From Desulfovibrio sp. MES5 (GTDB lineage: Bacteria > Desulfobacterota > Desulfovibrionia > Desulfovibrionales > Desulfovibrionaceae), in the NCBI RefSeq assembly GCF_002237645.1, contig NZ_MJUZ01000011.1, positions 1 to 64,000 on the forward strand: a DNA stretch of 64,000 nucleotides. Reading direction: 5' to 3'. The translations under genes and the position numbers were made by a program. Below the pieces are notes generated by a model, which worked only from the letters and a program-made list of their open reading frames with translations, was not told the DNA's origin and ran no database searches. Below are positions 42,498-51,430 of the stretch, in pieces. Within the stretch, counting starts at the first letter, position 1. Every line of letters starts with the position of its first letter.

Positions 42498-43703
42498 ATG
42501 AGCAGCAAACGCACCGCCGGAGCCGTTGTCATCGGCGGGGGGGCGGTAGGTACCGCTGTGGCCTGCTATCTTGCCATGGACGGGGTTGATGTGACCCTTG
42601 TTGAGCGTGGCGAGTTTGCCTGGGGATCCAGCCGCCGTTGCGATGGGCATGTGGTCACCTATGACACGCCGCCCGGCGCATACAGCCAGTTCTGCAAATA
42701 CGGGCAGGACATGTTTCATGATGCAGCAAAGTTTCTGCCCGTGGATTTCGAGTTTTCGCCCGAAGGGCTCGGACTGCTGGTTGATGACGAACGGGATCTC
42801 GACACTGTGCGCGCCAACTATGAAGGCAAGAAAAATGAGGGCATTGACGTCACCCTGTGGGACAGGGACGATCTGCGCCACCATGAGCCGAATATTGGCG
42901 ACAGTATTCTGGCCTGCCTGAATTTCAACGGCGACTGCAAGCTTAATCCCATGCGTCTTTGTCAGGGGCTGGCCCTGCATGCGGAGGCCAACGGCGCCAC
43001 CCTCATGACCAGAACCAGCGTCACTGGCCTGCGCACCGACGGGGGGCGGATCACCACTGTTGAAACGGACAAGGGACTCATCCAGACAGAGAACGTCATT
43101 CTTGCCGCAGGCGTCTGGACGCCCCTGCTTGCCGACATGGTGGGCCTTGCCGTTCCCGTCAGACCACGGCAGGGGCATGTTGTCGTGACCGAGCGCGTAC
43201 GCAATCTGGTGGGCAAAAACTATGCGGAATATGGCTACCTTCTGGCAAAGGGCGGCAAGACGCGCAGCAATGCCACGCCAGAAATGGAGCACTTTGGCGT
43301 TGCCTTTGTGCTTGAGCCCTCCCACGCGGGAACAATCCTGCTTGGCAGCAGCCGCCGCTACGTTGGCATGAACATCCGCCCCGATCCCAGGGTCATGCGC
43401 ATTATCGCCCAACGCGCCCGCCATTTCTACCCTGCCCTGGCAGATACGAGAGTCATCCGCTGTTATGCGGGCTTGCGCCCCTGTACCCCGGACGCCAAGC
43501 CCATCATTTCGCCCACACCTCTTCAGGGGCTTTTTGTGGCCACCGGACATGAGGGAAACGGCATAGGCCTTTCACTCATTACGGGCAAACTCATTTCAGA
43601 AATGGTGCGCGGGCAGGCTCCTTTCATGGACATCAGCTACATGGGCCTCGACAGATTCGGCTCTGGCGCTGCGGCACTTTCTGCCACAACAACCACCGCC
43701 TGA
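42498..43703 (+). CDS. FAD-dependent D-hydroxyproline/D-amino-acid dehydrogenase subunit
   Basis: 401 residues of the DadA/sarcosine-oxidase-beta group (DAO family). Dinucleotide-binding GGGAVGTAVACYLA lies near residues 14-27, and the C-terminal FAD loop contains GHEGNGIGLSLITGKL. The next two genes encode a small [2Fe-2S] subunit and an FAD/[2Fe-2S] subunit, so it is the substrate-oxidising subunit of a hetero-oligomeric membrane-independent dehydrogenase (LhpBEF or HcnABC/opine-oxidase style). Substrate cis-4-hydroxy-D-proline is inferred from the neighbours. Confidence 0.86.
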   Translation: MSSKRTAGAVVIGGGAVGTAVACYLAMDGVDVTLVERGEFAWGSSRRCDGHVVTYDTPPGAYSQFCKYGQDMFHDAAKFLPVDFEFSPEGLGLLVDDERDLDTVRANYEGKKNEGIDVTLWDRDDLRHHEPNIGDSILACLNFNGDCKLNPMRLCQGLALHAEANGATLMTRTSVTGLRTDGGRITTVETDKGLIQTENVILAAGVWTPLLADMVGLAVPVRPRQGHVVVTERVRNLVGKNYAEYGYLLAKGGKTRSNATPEMEHFGVAFVLEPSHAGTILLGSSRRYVGMNIRPDPRVMRIIAQRARHFYPALADTRVIRCYAGLRPCTPDAKPIISPTPLQGLFVATGHEGNGIGLSLITGKLISEMVRGQAPFMDISYMGLDRFGSGAAALSATTTTA

Positions 43704-43714
43704 GGAGGACAATC

Positions 43715-44026
43715 GTGTTTGCCAAAACCACCCCTTCTGCGGGCAGGCAGGTGACCATTTATTTTGAAGGCCAACCCCTTGAGGTTGAAGAAGGCATATC
43801 CGTAGCCGCCGCTGTACTTGGTCCGTCGCACGGCTGGACACGCACCACACATGGCGGCCACAAGCGTGGTCCATATTGCCAGATGGGCGTTTGCTTTGAA
43901 TGCCTCATGACCATTAACGGCGTCCCCAACCAGCAGGCCTGCCTCGTTCCTGTGGCTGAGGGCATGCGGGTGAACCGCCAGAATGGGGTTCCCGACTTCG
44001 GCAAGGAGGGCTGCAATCATGCGTAG
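43715..44026 (+). CDS. Small [2Fe-2S] ferredoxin-like subunit
   Basis: 103 residues, GTG start with GAGGAG upstream. The cysteine set CQMGVCFECLM plus a later Cys (NQQACLVP) matches the Fer2_4 subunits of D-hydroxyproline dehydrogenase and hydrogen-cyanide-synthase-type oxidases. It passes electrons between the two flavoprotein subunits. The last eight bases overlap the start of the next gene, so the subunits are translationally coupled. Confidence 0.9.
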   Translation: MFAKTTPSAGRQVTIYFEGQPLEVEEGISVAAAVLGPSHGWTRTTHGGHKRGPYCQMGVCFECLMTINGVPNQQACLVPVAEGMRVNRQNGVPDFGKEGCNHA

Positions 44027-45407
44027 CGCATGGGACGTAATTATTGTCGGCGCTGGCCCCGCAGGCATGTGCGCAGCCATCGAAACAGCACGCCAGGGGC
44101 TGCACACGCTGGTGCTTGACCGGCAAAGCGAACCCGGCGGTCAGATATTCAGAAGTGTCGGCTCCTCTGCCCTCGTTAACCGTCTTGGTTCAGACTATTC
44201 TGCCGGTCGGCCGCTGGTGGAAGAATTCAAGAACTGCGGCGCGACGTTTCTGCCAAGCGCAAACGTGTGGGACATAGCCCCGGACAGGGTATATTTCAGC
44301 GTACAGGGCCAAAGCCGCTGCATGACTGCCCGGCAGGTTGTGCTCGCCACAGGAGCTATGGAGCGCCCTGTTCCACTGCCAGGCTGGACCCTGCCCGGAG
44401 TTATGGGCTCCGGGGCTTCGGATATTCTGCTCAAGTCAGCCGCGCTGTTGCCCCAGGGCCCTGTGGTGCTGTGCGGCAACGGCCCGCTCATTCTTCAGGC
44501 TGCGGTGCATATGCGCCACTTCAAGGTTCCGGTGGCTGGCGTGCTGTTCACGGGCAGGATCAGCAACCTGCTGCGGGCCATGAAACATATTACCGGCGCC
44601 CTGGCCCGTCCCGGGTATTTTTTGCACGGCATCGGCATGGCCGCACAAACCGTTTTCTCGCAAAAATGTACCTTTGCCGCACGCGACCTCAGTGTAGAAC
44701 AGGTTGAAACAGAGCGTCTGAACATAAAGTTCACCAGCATGAGCGGCAGCAAAAAAAGCCTTCAGGCCGCAACAGTGCTGCTGCATGAGGGCGTCATTTC
44801 CGAAAGCCGCATTACCCGACTGGCCCGATGCCGCCATACCTGGGATGAACGCCAGCGCTACTGGCATGCAAGTGCCGATGAATGGGGCCAGACCAGCGTG
44901 CCAGGCATTCGCACGGCGGGCGACGTGGCCCGTGTGCGTGGCGCGGCAGCCGCACAGGCTGAAGGCCGTCTGGTCGGCCTGGACGTCTGCCACGAACTGG
45001 GTCGCCTGAACATGAACGAACGCAACCGGCTTGCAGATTCCCATATGCGCATTGTCAGGCGTTGCCGGGCCTTGCAGCCCTTTCTTGATGAATACTTCGC
45101 CCCTACGCCATCTCTGTTGCAGCCAGCTGATGATGCCGTGGTCTGCCGCTGCGAAGAACTCACAGCACAGGACCTTCAGCAGACCATCAAACAAGGGTGC
45201 TTTTCGCCAGATGGTCTCAAGGCCCAGGCCCGTCCCGGCATGGGCACCTGCCAGGGCCGCATGTGCGGACAGGCAGTGGCCGAAATGATCGCCCATACTC
45301 AGGGGCTGCCGCTGGATCAGTTGCCGCAGTACACGGCCCAACCGCCGCTCTTTCCCCTGAACCTGGGCGAGTTGGCGGACATGCCAATGCCCCCTGACCT
45401 CAGCTAG
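44019..45407 (+). CDS. FAD/NAD(P)-type subunit with BFD-like [2Fe-2S] domain
   Basis: 462 residues. N-terminal FAD-binding GAGPAGMCAAIETA (about 10-23), central second nucleotide site VVLCGNGPLILQAAVH, and a C-terminal BFD-like [2Fe-2S] domain with CRCEELTAQDL and MGTCQGRMC. This is the alpha-type subunit of three-component D-hydroxyproline dehydrogenases or HcnB-like enzymes. The start is the ATG with AAGGAGGG upstream, overlapping the previous gene. Its TAG stop (45405-45407) is part of the CTAG tip of repeat A2. Confidence 0.88.
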   Translation: MRSAWDVIIVGAGPAGMCAAIETARQGLHTLVLDRQSEPGGQIFRSVGSSALVNRLGSDYSAGRPLVEEFKNCGATFLPSANVWDIAPDRVYFSVQGQSRCMTARQVVLATGAMERPVPLPGWTLPGVMGSGASDILLKSAALLPQGPVVLCGNGPLILQAAVHMRHFKVPVAGVLFTGRISNLLRAMKHITGALARPGYFLHGIGMAAQTVFSQKCTFAARDLSVEQVETERLNIKFTSMSGSKKSLQAATVLLHEGVISESRITRLARCRHTWDERQRYWHASADEWGQTSVPGIRTAGDVARVRGAAAAQAEGRLVGLDVCHELGRLNMNERNRLADSHMRIVRRCRALQPFLDEYFAPTPSLLQPADDAVVCRCEELTAQDLQQTIKQGCFSPDGLKAQARPGMGTCQGRMCGQAVAEMIAHTQGLPLDQLPQYTAQPPLFPLNLGELADMPMPPDLS

Positions 45408-45532
45408 AGCATTGAACATTTGAAATGCTTGCTTACGGCAGCCAAAAGCCTGCCTGTTCGCATTTCGTGGCAAGGATTTTCAGGAAAATCCTTGCAGAGC
45501 AGTTACCTCATTGCATTCGTAAACTGCTCTAG
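45404..45532. repeat. Intergenic repeat family A, copy 2
   Basis: 129 bases, CTAGAGCATT ... ACTGCTCTAG. It is highly similar to 33712-33840, including GCTTACGGCAG, AAAAGCCTGCC and the CAAGGATTTTC hairpin. It shares its final CTAG with the start of repeat B3. Confidence 0.82.
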
Positions 45533-45679
45533 AGCGGATTGCTGTCGAGAACATGCAGCAGCAACGTTTTCGACACGCCCGCTACAGCGCTTAACAGCGC
45601 AGACAAACTGCGCGTGCGCCTTCACGGCCAGCGCCTGCTCACGCAGCCGCCTCAGTGATTTCGAAATGAAATTGCTCTA
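45529..45679. repeat. Intergenic repeat family B, copy 3
   Basis: 151 bases from CTAGAGCGGATT to ATTGCTCTA, the same length as copy 2. It abuts repeat A2 so that the two fill the whole gap between the dehydrogenase and aldehyde dehydrogenase genes. Confidence 0.8.
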
Positions 45680-45711
45680 ACCGCAAAGGCTTTTACAAGA
45701 GGAGAAACCCA

Positions 45712-47214
45712 ATGTCTCAATTCCTTACCTGCCAGGAGTACGAAAATCTGGCGGCCAACCTGAAATATCCCACCCTGGCCTTCATTGGCGGCAAATTTGT
45801 TCCTGCCGTTTCGGGCAAAACCTTTGCCACCATCAACCCCGCCACAGGCAAAGAACTGGCTCAGGTTGCAAGCTGCGGCAAAGAAGACGTGGACAAGGCC
45901 GTGGCTGTGGCCCGCAAAACCTTTGATTCCGGGGTGTGGTCCAAGATGCACCCCACTGAACGTAAAAAAATATTTCTCAAACTTTGCGGCCTGATGGAAA
46001 AACACATGGTCGAGCTTGCTGTGCTTGAAAGCATCGACAGCGGCAAGCCCATCCGCGAAAACCTGTGCACCGACCTGCCTGAAACCATCGAATGCCTGGA
46101 GTGGCATGCCGAATTCAGCGACAAGCAGTACGGCAGCACCTCGCCTTCCGGCAACCTCAAGCGCGGACTTATCATACGGGAACCGGCAGGCGTTGTTGCC
46201 TGCGTGTTGCCCTGGAACTTTCCCCTGCAGATGGTCGGGTGGAAGCTTGGCCCCGCTCTTTCCGAAGGCAACAGCGTCATCATAAAACCCGCCAGCGTCA
46301 CCTGCCTTTCAACGCTGCGACTGGCCGAACTGGCGGCAGAGGCCGGGGTTCCCGAAGGCGTGCTTCAAGTGTTGCCCGGCCCCGGCGGCCTTGTGGGCGA
46401 AGCCCTGGGCCGCCACATGGATATCGACGTTCTCTCGTTCACCGGCTCCACCGATGTGGGCCGCCTCTTTCTGCAGTACTCCGCCGAAAGCAATCTCAAG
46501 CGTGTGGTGCTGGAGCTCGGCGGCAAAAGCCCCTTTGTGCTGCTTGAAGACTTTACGGACTTCGAGTTCGCCGCAAGCCATGCCTGCTCCGCCGCATTCT
46601 GGAATATGGGCGAAAACTGCACCGCCAATTCGCGCATTATCGTGCCCGCGAGTAAAAAAGACGCCTTTTTGGACGCTTTTGTGGCTAGCCTCAGTGAATG
46701 GCGGATGGGCAACCCCCTTGATCCCGCCAATGCGCTGGGGTCAATGGTCAGCGAGCAGCAGTTCAAGACTGTCATGGGCTATATTGAAAAGGGCAAAGCC
46801 GAAGGCGGGCGCATTGTCACGGGTGGCAAAGCTGCCGCCATCGGCAGCGGCCTTTTCATCGAGCCCACGATTTTTGACAATGTGAAGCGCGATGCCACAG
46901 TGGTGCGCGAAGAGATATTCGGCCCTGTTACGGCCATCCTTACAGCCACTTCTGATGAAGACGCGCTGGCCATGGCCAACGACACCTGCTACGGCCTGCA
47001 CGGCTCCATCTTCACCGAATCGCTGACCAAGGCGCACGCCTTTGCCAGTGAACTCAAGGCGGGCACCGTGTCCGTCAACTGTTTCAGCGAAGGCGACAAT
47101 ACAACGCCCTTTGGCGGATACAAGCTTTCCGGTTTCGGCGGCAAGGACAAGGGGCGCGAGTCTCACGACCAGTACACCGAGCAGAAAACAATATTCATAA
47201 ATCTTGACAGGTAG
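45712..47214 (+). CDS. Aldehyde dehydrogenase (PuuC/2-oxoglutarate-semialdehyde type)
   Basis: 500 residues. Catalytic Glu in VLELGGKSPF and Cys in NMGENCTANSRI (near residue 303); the PWNFP and FTGST nucleotide loops are present. In this operon it should oxidise 2-oxoglutarate semialdehyde, the product of the DapA-family enzyme, to 2-oxoglutarate. By sequence it is close to gamma-glutamyl-aminobutyraldehyde dehydrogenase PuuC, so specificity is inferred from context. The 304-base gap upstream is filled by repeats A2 and B3. Confidence 0.9.
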   Translation: MSQFLTCQEYENLAANLKYPTLAFIGGKFVPAVSGKTFATINPATGKELAQVASCGKEDVDKAVAVARKTFDSGVWSKMHPTERKKIFLKLCGLMEKHMVELAVLESIDSGKPIRENLCTDLPETIECLEWHAEFSDKQYGSTSPSGNLKRGLIIREPAGVVACVLPWNFPLQMVGWKLGPALSEGNSVIIKPASVTCLSTLRLAELAAEAGVPEGVLQVLPGPGGLVGEALGRHMDIDVLSFTGSTDVGRLFLQYSAESNLKRVVLELGGKSPFVLLEDFTDFEFAASHACSAAFWNMGENCTANSRIIVPASKKDAFLDAFVASLSEWRMGNPLDPANALGSMVSEQQFKTVMGYIEKGKAEGGRIVTGGKAAAIGSGLFIEPTIFDNVKRDATVVREEIFGPVTAILTATSDEDALAMANDTCYGLHGSIFTESLTKAHAFASELKAGTVSVNCFSEGDNTTPFGGYKLSGFGGKDKGRESHDQYTEQKTIFINLDR

Positions 47215-47285
47215 CCACGACAGGCCTGGCCAGTCCGCCGGATGCGGAACTGGCCAGGCCAAGCCATAACTCAAGAGGAGCCGCC

Positions 47286-48293
47286 ATGAAACTGTCTCAC
47301 ATGATCCAGACTATTGACACCCATACGGCTGGCAATCCCACACGCAATGTGGTGGCTGGTTGCCCTGCCGTTCAGGGAACAACCATGCAGGAGAAAATGG
47401 CCTACGCCATAGAACACCTCGACTGGCTCATAAGCTCTCTCATGCTCGAACCGCGCGGGCACAGCAACATGTCAGGCACCATATGGGTTCCCCCCTGCAA
47501 TCCTGAAGCTCATATGGGCATACTGTTCATTGATGCTGGCGGACTTATGCCGATGTGCGGACACAGCACCATAGGCTGCGTCACCGCCATGCTTGAAAGC
47601 GGAACGATCATTCCTGAAGGCGAAGTGTGCAACGTCAATATCGACACCCCCGCCGGTCTGGTGCGAACCAGAGCGGAAATGAAGGACGGCAAGGTAACTC
47701 GCGTAACCTTTCGCAATGTTCCCTCCTTTCTGTTCTGTTCCGGCACGGTCGACGTGCCCGGCATAGGCGAGGTGCCCTACGACGTGGCCTATGGCGGCAA
47801 TACATATGCCATTACTGACGCCAAATATTTTCCTGGCCTGAACCTGCGCTCCGGCTACCGATCCATCATTGAAAAAGCCGCCCAGGCATTTGGTGGGGCC
47901 GTGCGCAAGGCCGTGGACTTCAAACATCCGGAACAGCCCTTTATCAATGTCATCACCCACGTGATGTTCTACACCACACCTGACGATCCCAAGGCCACGT
48001 ACCGTAACACAGTGGTTTTCTTGCCAGACTCCCTCGACCGCTCGCCTTGCGGCACTGGCACTTCCGCACGCGTGGCTTCACTCTTTGCCAAGGGCGAACT
48101 GGGCCTGAACCAGGAATTCGTGCATGAGAGCGTCATCGGCACCCAGTTCACGGCGAGAATTGTGGAGCCAGCCACAGTGGGCCCCTGCAAGGGCGGCGTG
48201 CCGGAGGTCAGTGGAACCGCCTATCTTACTGGTTTCCACAAGTTTGTTATTGACCCTTCGGACGCGCTTGCCAAGGGATTCAGGCTGGATTAG
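47286..48293 (+). CDS. Proline-racemase-family epimerase (4-hydroxyproline 2-epimerase-like)
   Basis: 335 residues. Two catalytic cysteines are in MCGHSTIG (near residue 91) and SPCGTGTSA (near 257). That is the Cys/Cys pair of proline racemase and 4-hydroxyproline epimerase; dehydratase members replace one of them. It would convert trans-4-hydroxy-L-proline to cis-4-hydroxy-D-proline, the entry step of the pathway encoded upstream. GAGGAG precedes the ATG. Confidence 0.92.
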   Translation: MKLSHMIQTIDTHTAGNPTRNVVAGCPAVQGTTMQEKMAYAIEHLDWLISSLMLEPRGHSNMSGTIWVPPCNPEAHMGILFIDAGGLMPMCGHSTIGCVTAMLESGTIIPEGEVCNVNIDTPAGLVRTRAEMKDGKVTRVTFRNVPSFLFCSGTVDVPGIGEVPYDVAYGGNTYAITDAKYFPGLNLRSGYRSIIEKAAQAFGGAVRKAVDFKHPEQPFINVITHVMFYTTPDDPKATYRNTVVFLPDSLDRSPCGTGTSARVASLFAKGELGLNQEFVHESVIGTQFTARIVEPATVGPCKGGVPEVSGTAYLTGFHKFVIDPSDALAKGFRLD

Positions 48294-48347
48294 GGCAGAA
48301 GGCCTTTGGACGGGCGTACCCAATGTTTGCTCCACGCCCGTCACGCT

Positions 48348-48399
48348 GACGAACAGCGCAGACGAACAGCGTAGACGAACAGCGTAGACGAGCAGCGAA
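48348..48399 (+). repeat. Four tandem 13-bp units
   Basis: GACGAACAGCGCA, then GACGAACAGCGTA twice, then GACGAGCAGCGAA, in direct contact. Probably slippage within a decayed repeat B (CAGCGCAGAC is a B motif). Confidence 0.8.
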
Positions 48400-48780
48400 A
48401 CAAACCGCGCGATCACTTCAGGGCACCGCCTGTTTATGCGAGCGACCGGAGAGATGTAGCGTGAGATTGCGCTGACCGCGAGCCGCCTTGAAAAACCTGC
48501 ACTGCTTTGAGGGATGAACCCCGCAGGAAAAATGAAAAGCGTTGTGCCTGCGCCCATCCGCAAACACCTTCAGACATGACAGAGCACCTCTTTGTTTTTG
48601 ACACAGGCTTTGCGCCAGAATTTGCGCCATTCCCACTCCCCCGGCGCAAAGCCTGTGCAGTACAAACATTTTCGTCCTGCGCCGCGTCCCTAGATTTTGA
48701 TCTGCAGGACAATGCGTGAAGGACGACATGCGCAAATATTCAGTCCGCCGCCAGCACACAATGAAAAAGATGCGCCGCCT

Positions 48781-48829
48781 GCTCTAACGCTGCACGAAAG
48801 TGCAGAGCGCCACAACGTGGCGTGGATTC
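48781..48829 (-). repeat. Intergenic repeat family C, copy 3 (inverted)
   Basis: The minus strand reads GAATCCACGCCACGTTGTGG ... GTGCAGCGTTAGAGC, matching copies 1 and 2. Confidence 0.65.
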
Positions 48830-48885
48830 ATCGGCTGTATGAAAACTTTGAAGTGTGAAGCAGGTCAAAGGTAATCTGCTCTGGA

Positions 48886-48964
48886 TCAGACAAACTGCGC
48901 CTACGCCCACACGGCGAGCGTATGTTTGCGCGGCGGCCAGGGCAATTGCAAAGTGGATTGCTCC
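48886..48964 (+). repeat. Intergenic repeat family B, copy 5 (partial)
   Basis: CAGACAAACTGCGC ... CACGGCGAGCG ... GATTGCTCC aligns with the right half of copy 3. Confidence 0.55.
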
Positions 48965-49070
48965 ATTTTTTCTCTCATCGCGGGGCGTGGCGCGTCATGT
49001 CAAAGAGTGCTTACGCAAAAACATATACAAAATAGTATCACCACACAGCATTGTTTCAAATAAGTACATT

Positions 49071-49087
49071 TGTAGCATTTTGCTGCG
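49071..49087. promoter_or_regulatory. Degenerate activator palindrome (site 3)
   Basis: TGTAGCATTTTGCTGCG fits TGTAGC-N5-GCTACA except for the last three bases. It is about 100 bases upstream of the start site expected from the promoter at 49150. Confidence 0.55.
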
Positions 49088-49149
49088 TTGCAATAATCTG
49101 ATGCTTATGAGCGCATTTTTATAATTTAATTATTGCAGGCAGTTTCGTT

Positions 49150-49167
49150 ATGGCAACATTTTTGCAA
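49150..49167 (+). promoter_or_regulatory. Sigma-54 promoter of the amino-acid permease gene
   Basis: ATGGCAACATTTTTGCAA contains GG and GC separated by 10 bases, with the TTTTTGC end seen in the other two promoters. It lies 126 bases before the permease ATG. Confidence 0.7.
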
Positions 49168-49292
49168 AATGATGCCGTCAGGTAACGCCCGAGCACAGAT
49201 GCTTTAATTTCAATGTGGCTTTTGAGTGGGGAAAAGGTTCACGACTGGCTTAAATAACACCGGATACCCATAGACAGCGGGAGGAAGATTTT

Positions 49293-50861
49293 ATGGCTGA
49301 ACAAGGGAAATTCAAAAAAGAATTGAATACCACAGACCTCACGTTTGTGGCACTGGGGGCTATCTTTGGATCCGGGTGGTTGTTTGGAGCAAGTTATGTC
49401 GCGCAATATGCGGGACCTGCCGGGATCTTTTCTTGGATCATAGGTGGTATCACAGTATTCTTTCTTGGCCTTGTGTACTGTGAACTTGGCGCGGCCTTGC
49501 CCAAGGCTGGCGGCATCATTCGCTTTCCTGTTTTTTCTCACGGGGAGCTTGTCGGGTATCTGCTTGCATCATTGACCGTCATTGCCTTTTCAAGCCTCAT
49601 CGCCATAGAAGTGGTGGCTGCACGCCAATATGCCGCAGCCTGGCTGCCCTGGCTCACGGCGGACGCCTCCGGTTCACCTACCCTGGCGGGCTGGATAGCC
49701 CAACTTTTGCTGACGGTCTTTTTCTTTGTAATCAACTATAACGGCGTCAAATCTTTTGCCATCGCCAACAACATCATCAGTCTCTTCAAGTTTGTGGTCC
49801 CCGCGCTGGTGATGGTTGTTCTGATGTACTATTTCAAGCCGGAAAACCTGACGTCGCATGGTTTTGCACCCTTTGGAAGCCACGGCGTGCAAATGGCGGT
49901 GACCGCCGGGGGCGTCATCTTTGCCTACCTTGGCCTGACACCAGTGGTTTCAGTGGCCAGCGAGGTAAAAAATCCCCAGCGCACCATTCCCATTGCCCTG
50001 CTGCTGTCCATCGTGCTTTCCACCATCATATACATTGTCCTGCAACTGGTTTTTCTGGGCAGCATTCCCCCGGACATGCTTTCTGAAGGCTGGGGCAGCA
50101 TAGCCGCAAAGTTTTCGCTTCCCTACCATGACATCGCCTTACTGCTGGGTCTTGGCTGGCTGGGCATTCTTGTGGTGGCCGATGCGGTCATCTCCCCCGC
50201 TGGCACCGGCAATATATATATGGTCGCCACTCCACGGGTGATATACGCCTGGTCGCGGAGCGGCACGTTCTTTGACCGCTTTTCCGCTGTGGACAAAAAA
50301 TCGGGCATCCCCCGTCCCGCGCTTTGGCTCACGCTGGCTCTTTCCATATTCTGGACCATGCCCTTCCCCTCCTGGAAGGAACTTATCAACGTGGTTTCCG
50401 GCGCTCTGTGCCTCAGCTATGCGCTTGCCCCCATTGCCTGCGGCGCGCTGCGCATAAACGCCCCTGATCTGCCCCGTCCCTTCCGTGTACGCGGACTGGA
50501 AATCATATCGCCGCTGACCTTCATCATTGCGTCCCTTATCGTGTACTGGTCAGGATGGAGCGTCATCTGCTGGCTGTTCCCCATCGAAATAGTGCTGTTT
50601 GTCGCCTACATTCTTGCCAGTCAAAAAGTACCCACCCAGCACGTAAGCCTGCAGCAGCAAATCAAGTCATCCCTCTGGCTTGTGGGCTACTATATAATGA
50701 CCTTGATCATTTCCTATCTTGGATCCTTCGGGGGCAAGGGGATTCTGACCGCGCCCTGGGATGTGGTCGCCATGGGTCTCGTGGCTTTGGTTTGTTATTA
50801 TTGGGCCATGAAAACATGCCTGCCAACGGCCAATATTACCGAAGCTCCCGACGCTGATTAA
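49293..50861 (+). CDS. APC-family amino-acid permease
   Basis: 522 residues, about 12-13 membrane segments. N-terminal TFVALGAIFGSGWLFGASY is the APC substrate-binding unwound helix; SEVKNPQRTIPIALL is the conserved loop. It probably imports hydroxyproline or proline for the operon upstream, because it has the same sigma-54 promoter type and a related palindrome. Substrate not proven. GGGAGG precedes the ATG. A strong terminator follows. Confidence 0.88.
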   Translation: MAEQGKFKKELNTTDLTFVALGAIFGSGWLFGASYVAQYAGPAGIFSWIIGGITVFFLGLVYCELGAALPKAGGIIRFPVFSHGELVGYLLASLTVIAFSSLIAIEVVAARQYAAAWLPWLTADASGSPTLAGWIAQLLLTVFFFVINYNGVKSFAIANNIISLFKFVVPALVMVVLMYYFKPENLTSHGFAPFGSHGVQMAVTAGGVIFAYLGLTPVVSVASEVKNPQRTIPIALLLSIVLSTIIYIVLQLVFLGSIPPDMLSEGWGSIAAKFSLPYHDIALLLGLGWLGILVVADAVISPAGTGNIYMVATPRVIYAWSRSGTFFDRFSAVDKKSGIPRPALWLTLALSIFWTMPFPSWKELINVVSGALCLSYALAPIACGALRINAPDLPRPFRVRGLEIISPLTFIIASLIVYWSGWSVICWLFPIEIVLFVAYILASQKVPTQHVSLQQQIKSSLWLVGYYIMTLIISYLGSFGGKGILTAPWDVVAMGLVALVCYYWAMKTCLPTANITEAPDAD

Positions 50862-51430
50862 TATTTTGCGTCCACCCTTAACACATGCGCCGGAGCTTAA
50901 CGCTCCGGCGCATGTCTTTGTTTGTGCGACAGGATGCATAATTCAAAACAACATAAGGCATACAGTCGGCATTATACCGCACACAAAAAACTTAATTGAA
51001 GGCATGTTGCATACGCAACATTAAAACAAATTCGCAAACCTGACAGATACAGCACGTTTTATATCTTTTTGTATGACACTCATACCTTTAATTTACCCTA
51101 ATGACATATTATATTACACTTTTTACATTAAAAAAACCATTCAAACATGATACTTTTCAAAAAATAAAGTTATGATATAGTATGTCCTAGCAATTTCGTC
51201 GTGAACTTGCCTCGTGCCTGCGGAGCAGGCGCACGCCATAAAAAATTTGGCGCGTTTTATCATCGCTGCCATACCGTGAAGCGGCGAATCATAAGCTTTG
51301 ATGGCGATATTTTCAAAGCTGCTCTGCTCCACAGGCAGGACCCGAACTGTCTTTCGCCTTCGATACATTTTCGTATCTACTTGAACCACAACACTAAACG
51401 TATGTTGAAAAACAATGCTCAGGAGATCAT
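50862..51430. other. AT-rich intergenic region, terminator only
   Basis: After the terminator at 50883-50915 there is about 500 bases of AT-rich DNA with no supported gene. The promoter of the YbjN-like gene should lie near its right end. Confidence 0.6.
50883..50915 (+). terminator. Strong stem-loop terminator
   Basis: ACATGCGCCGGAGC, five-base loop, GCTCCGGCGCATGT: a perfect 14-bp stem followed by CTTTGTTTG. It ends the permease transcript. Confidence 0.8.

Larger units (their letters stand above)
48294..49292. other. 1-kb intergenic region: repeats and sigma-54 promoter, no gene recognised
   Basis: It holds a 13-bp tandem repeat (48348-48399), repeats C3 and B5, and at its right end an activator half-palindrome and a sigma-54 promoter. 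Open frames here lack ribosome sites and family resemblance. Confidence 0.7.

Noticed and set aside
48348-48399. CRISPR array
   Set aside because: The 13-bp units are contiguous with no spacers and no cas genes are nearby. No CRISPR-like array was seen anywhere in the window.
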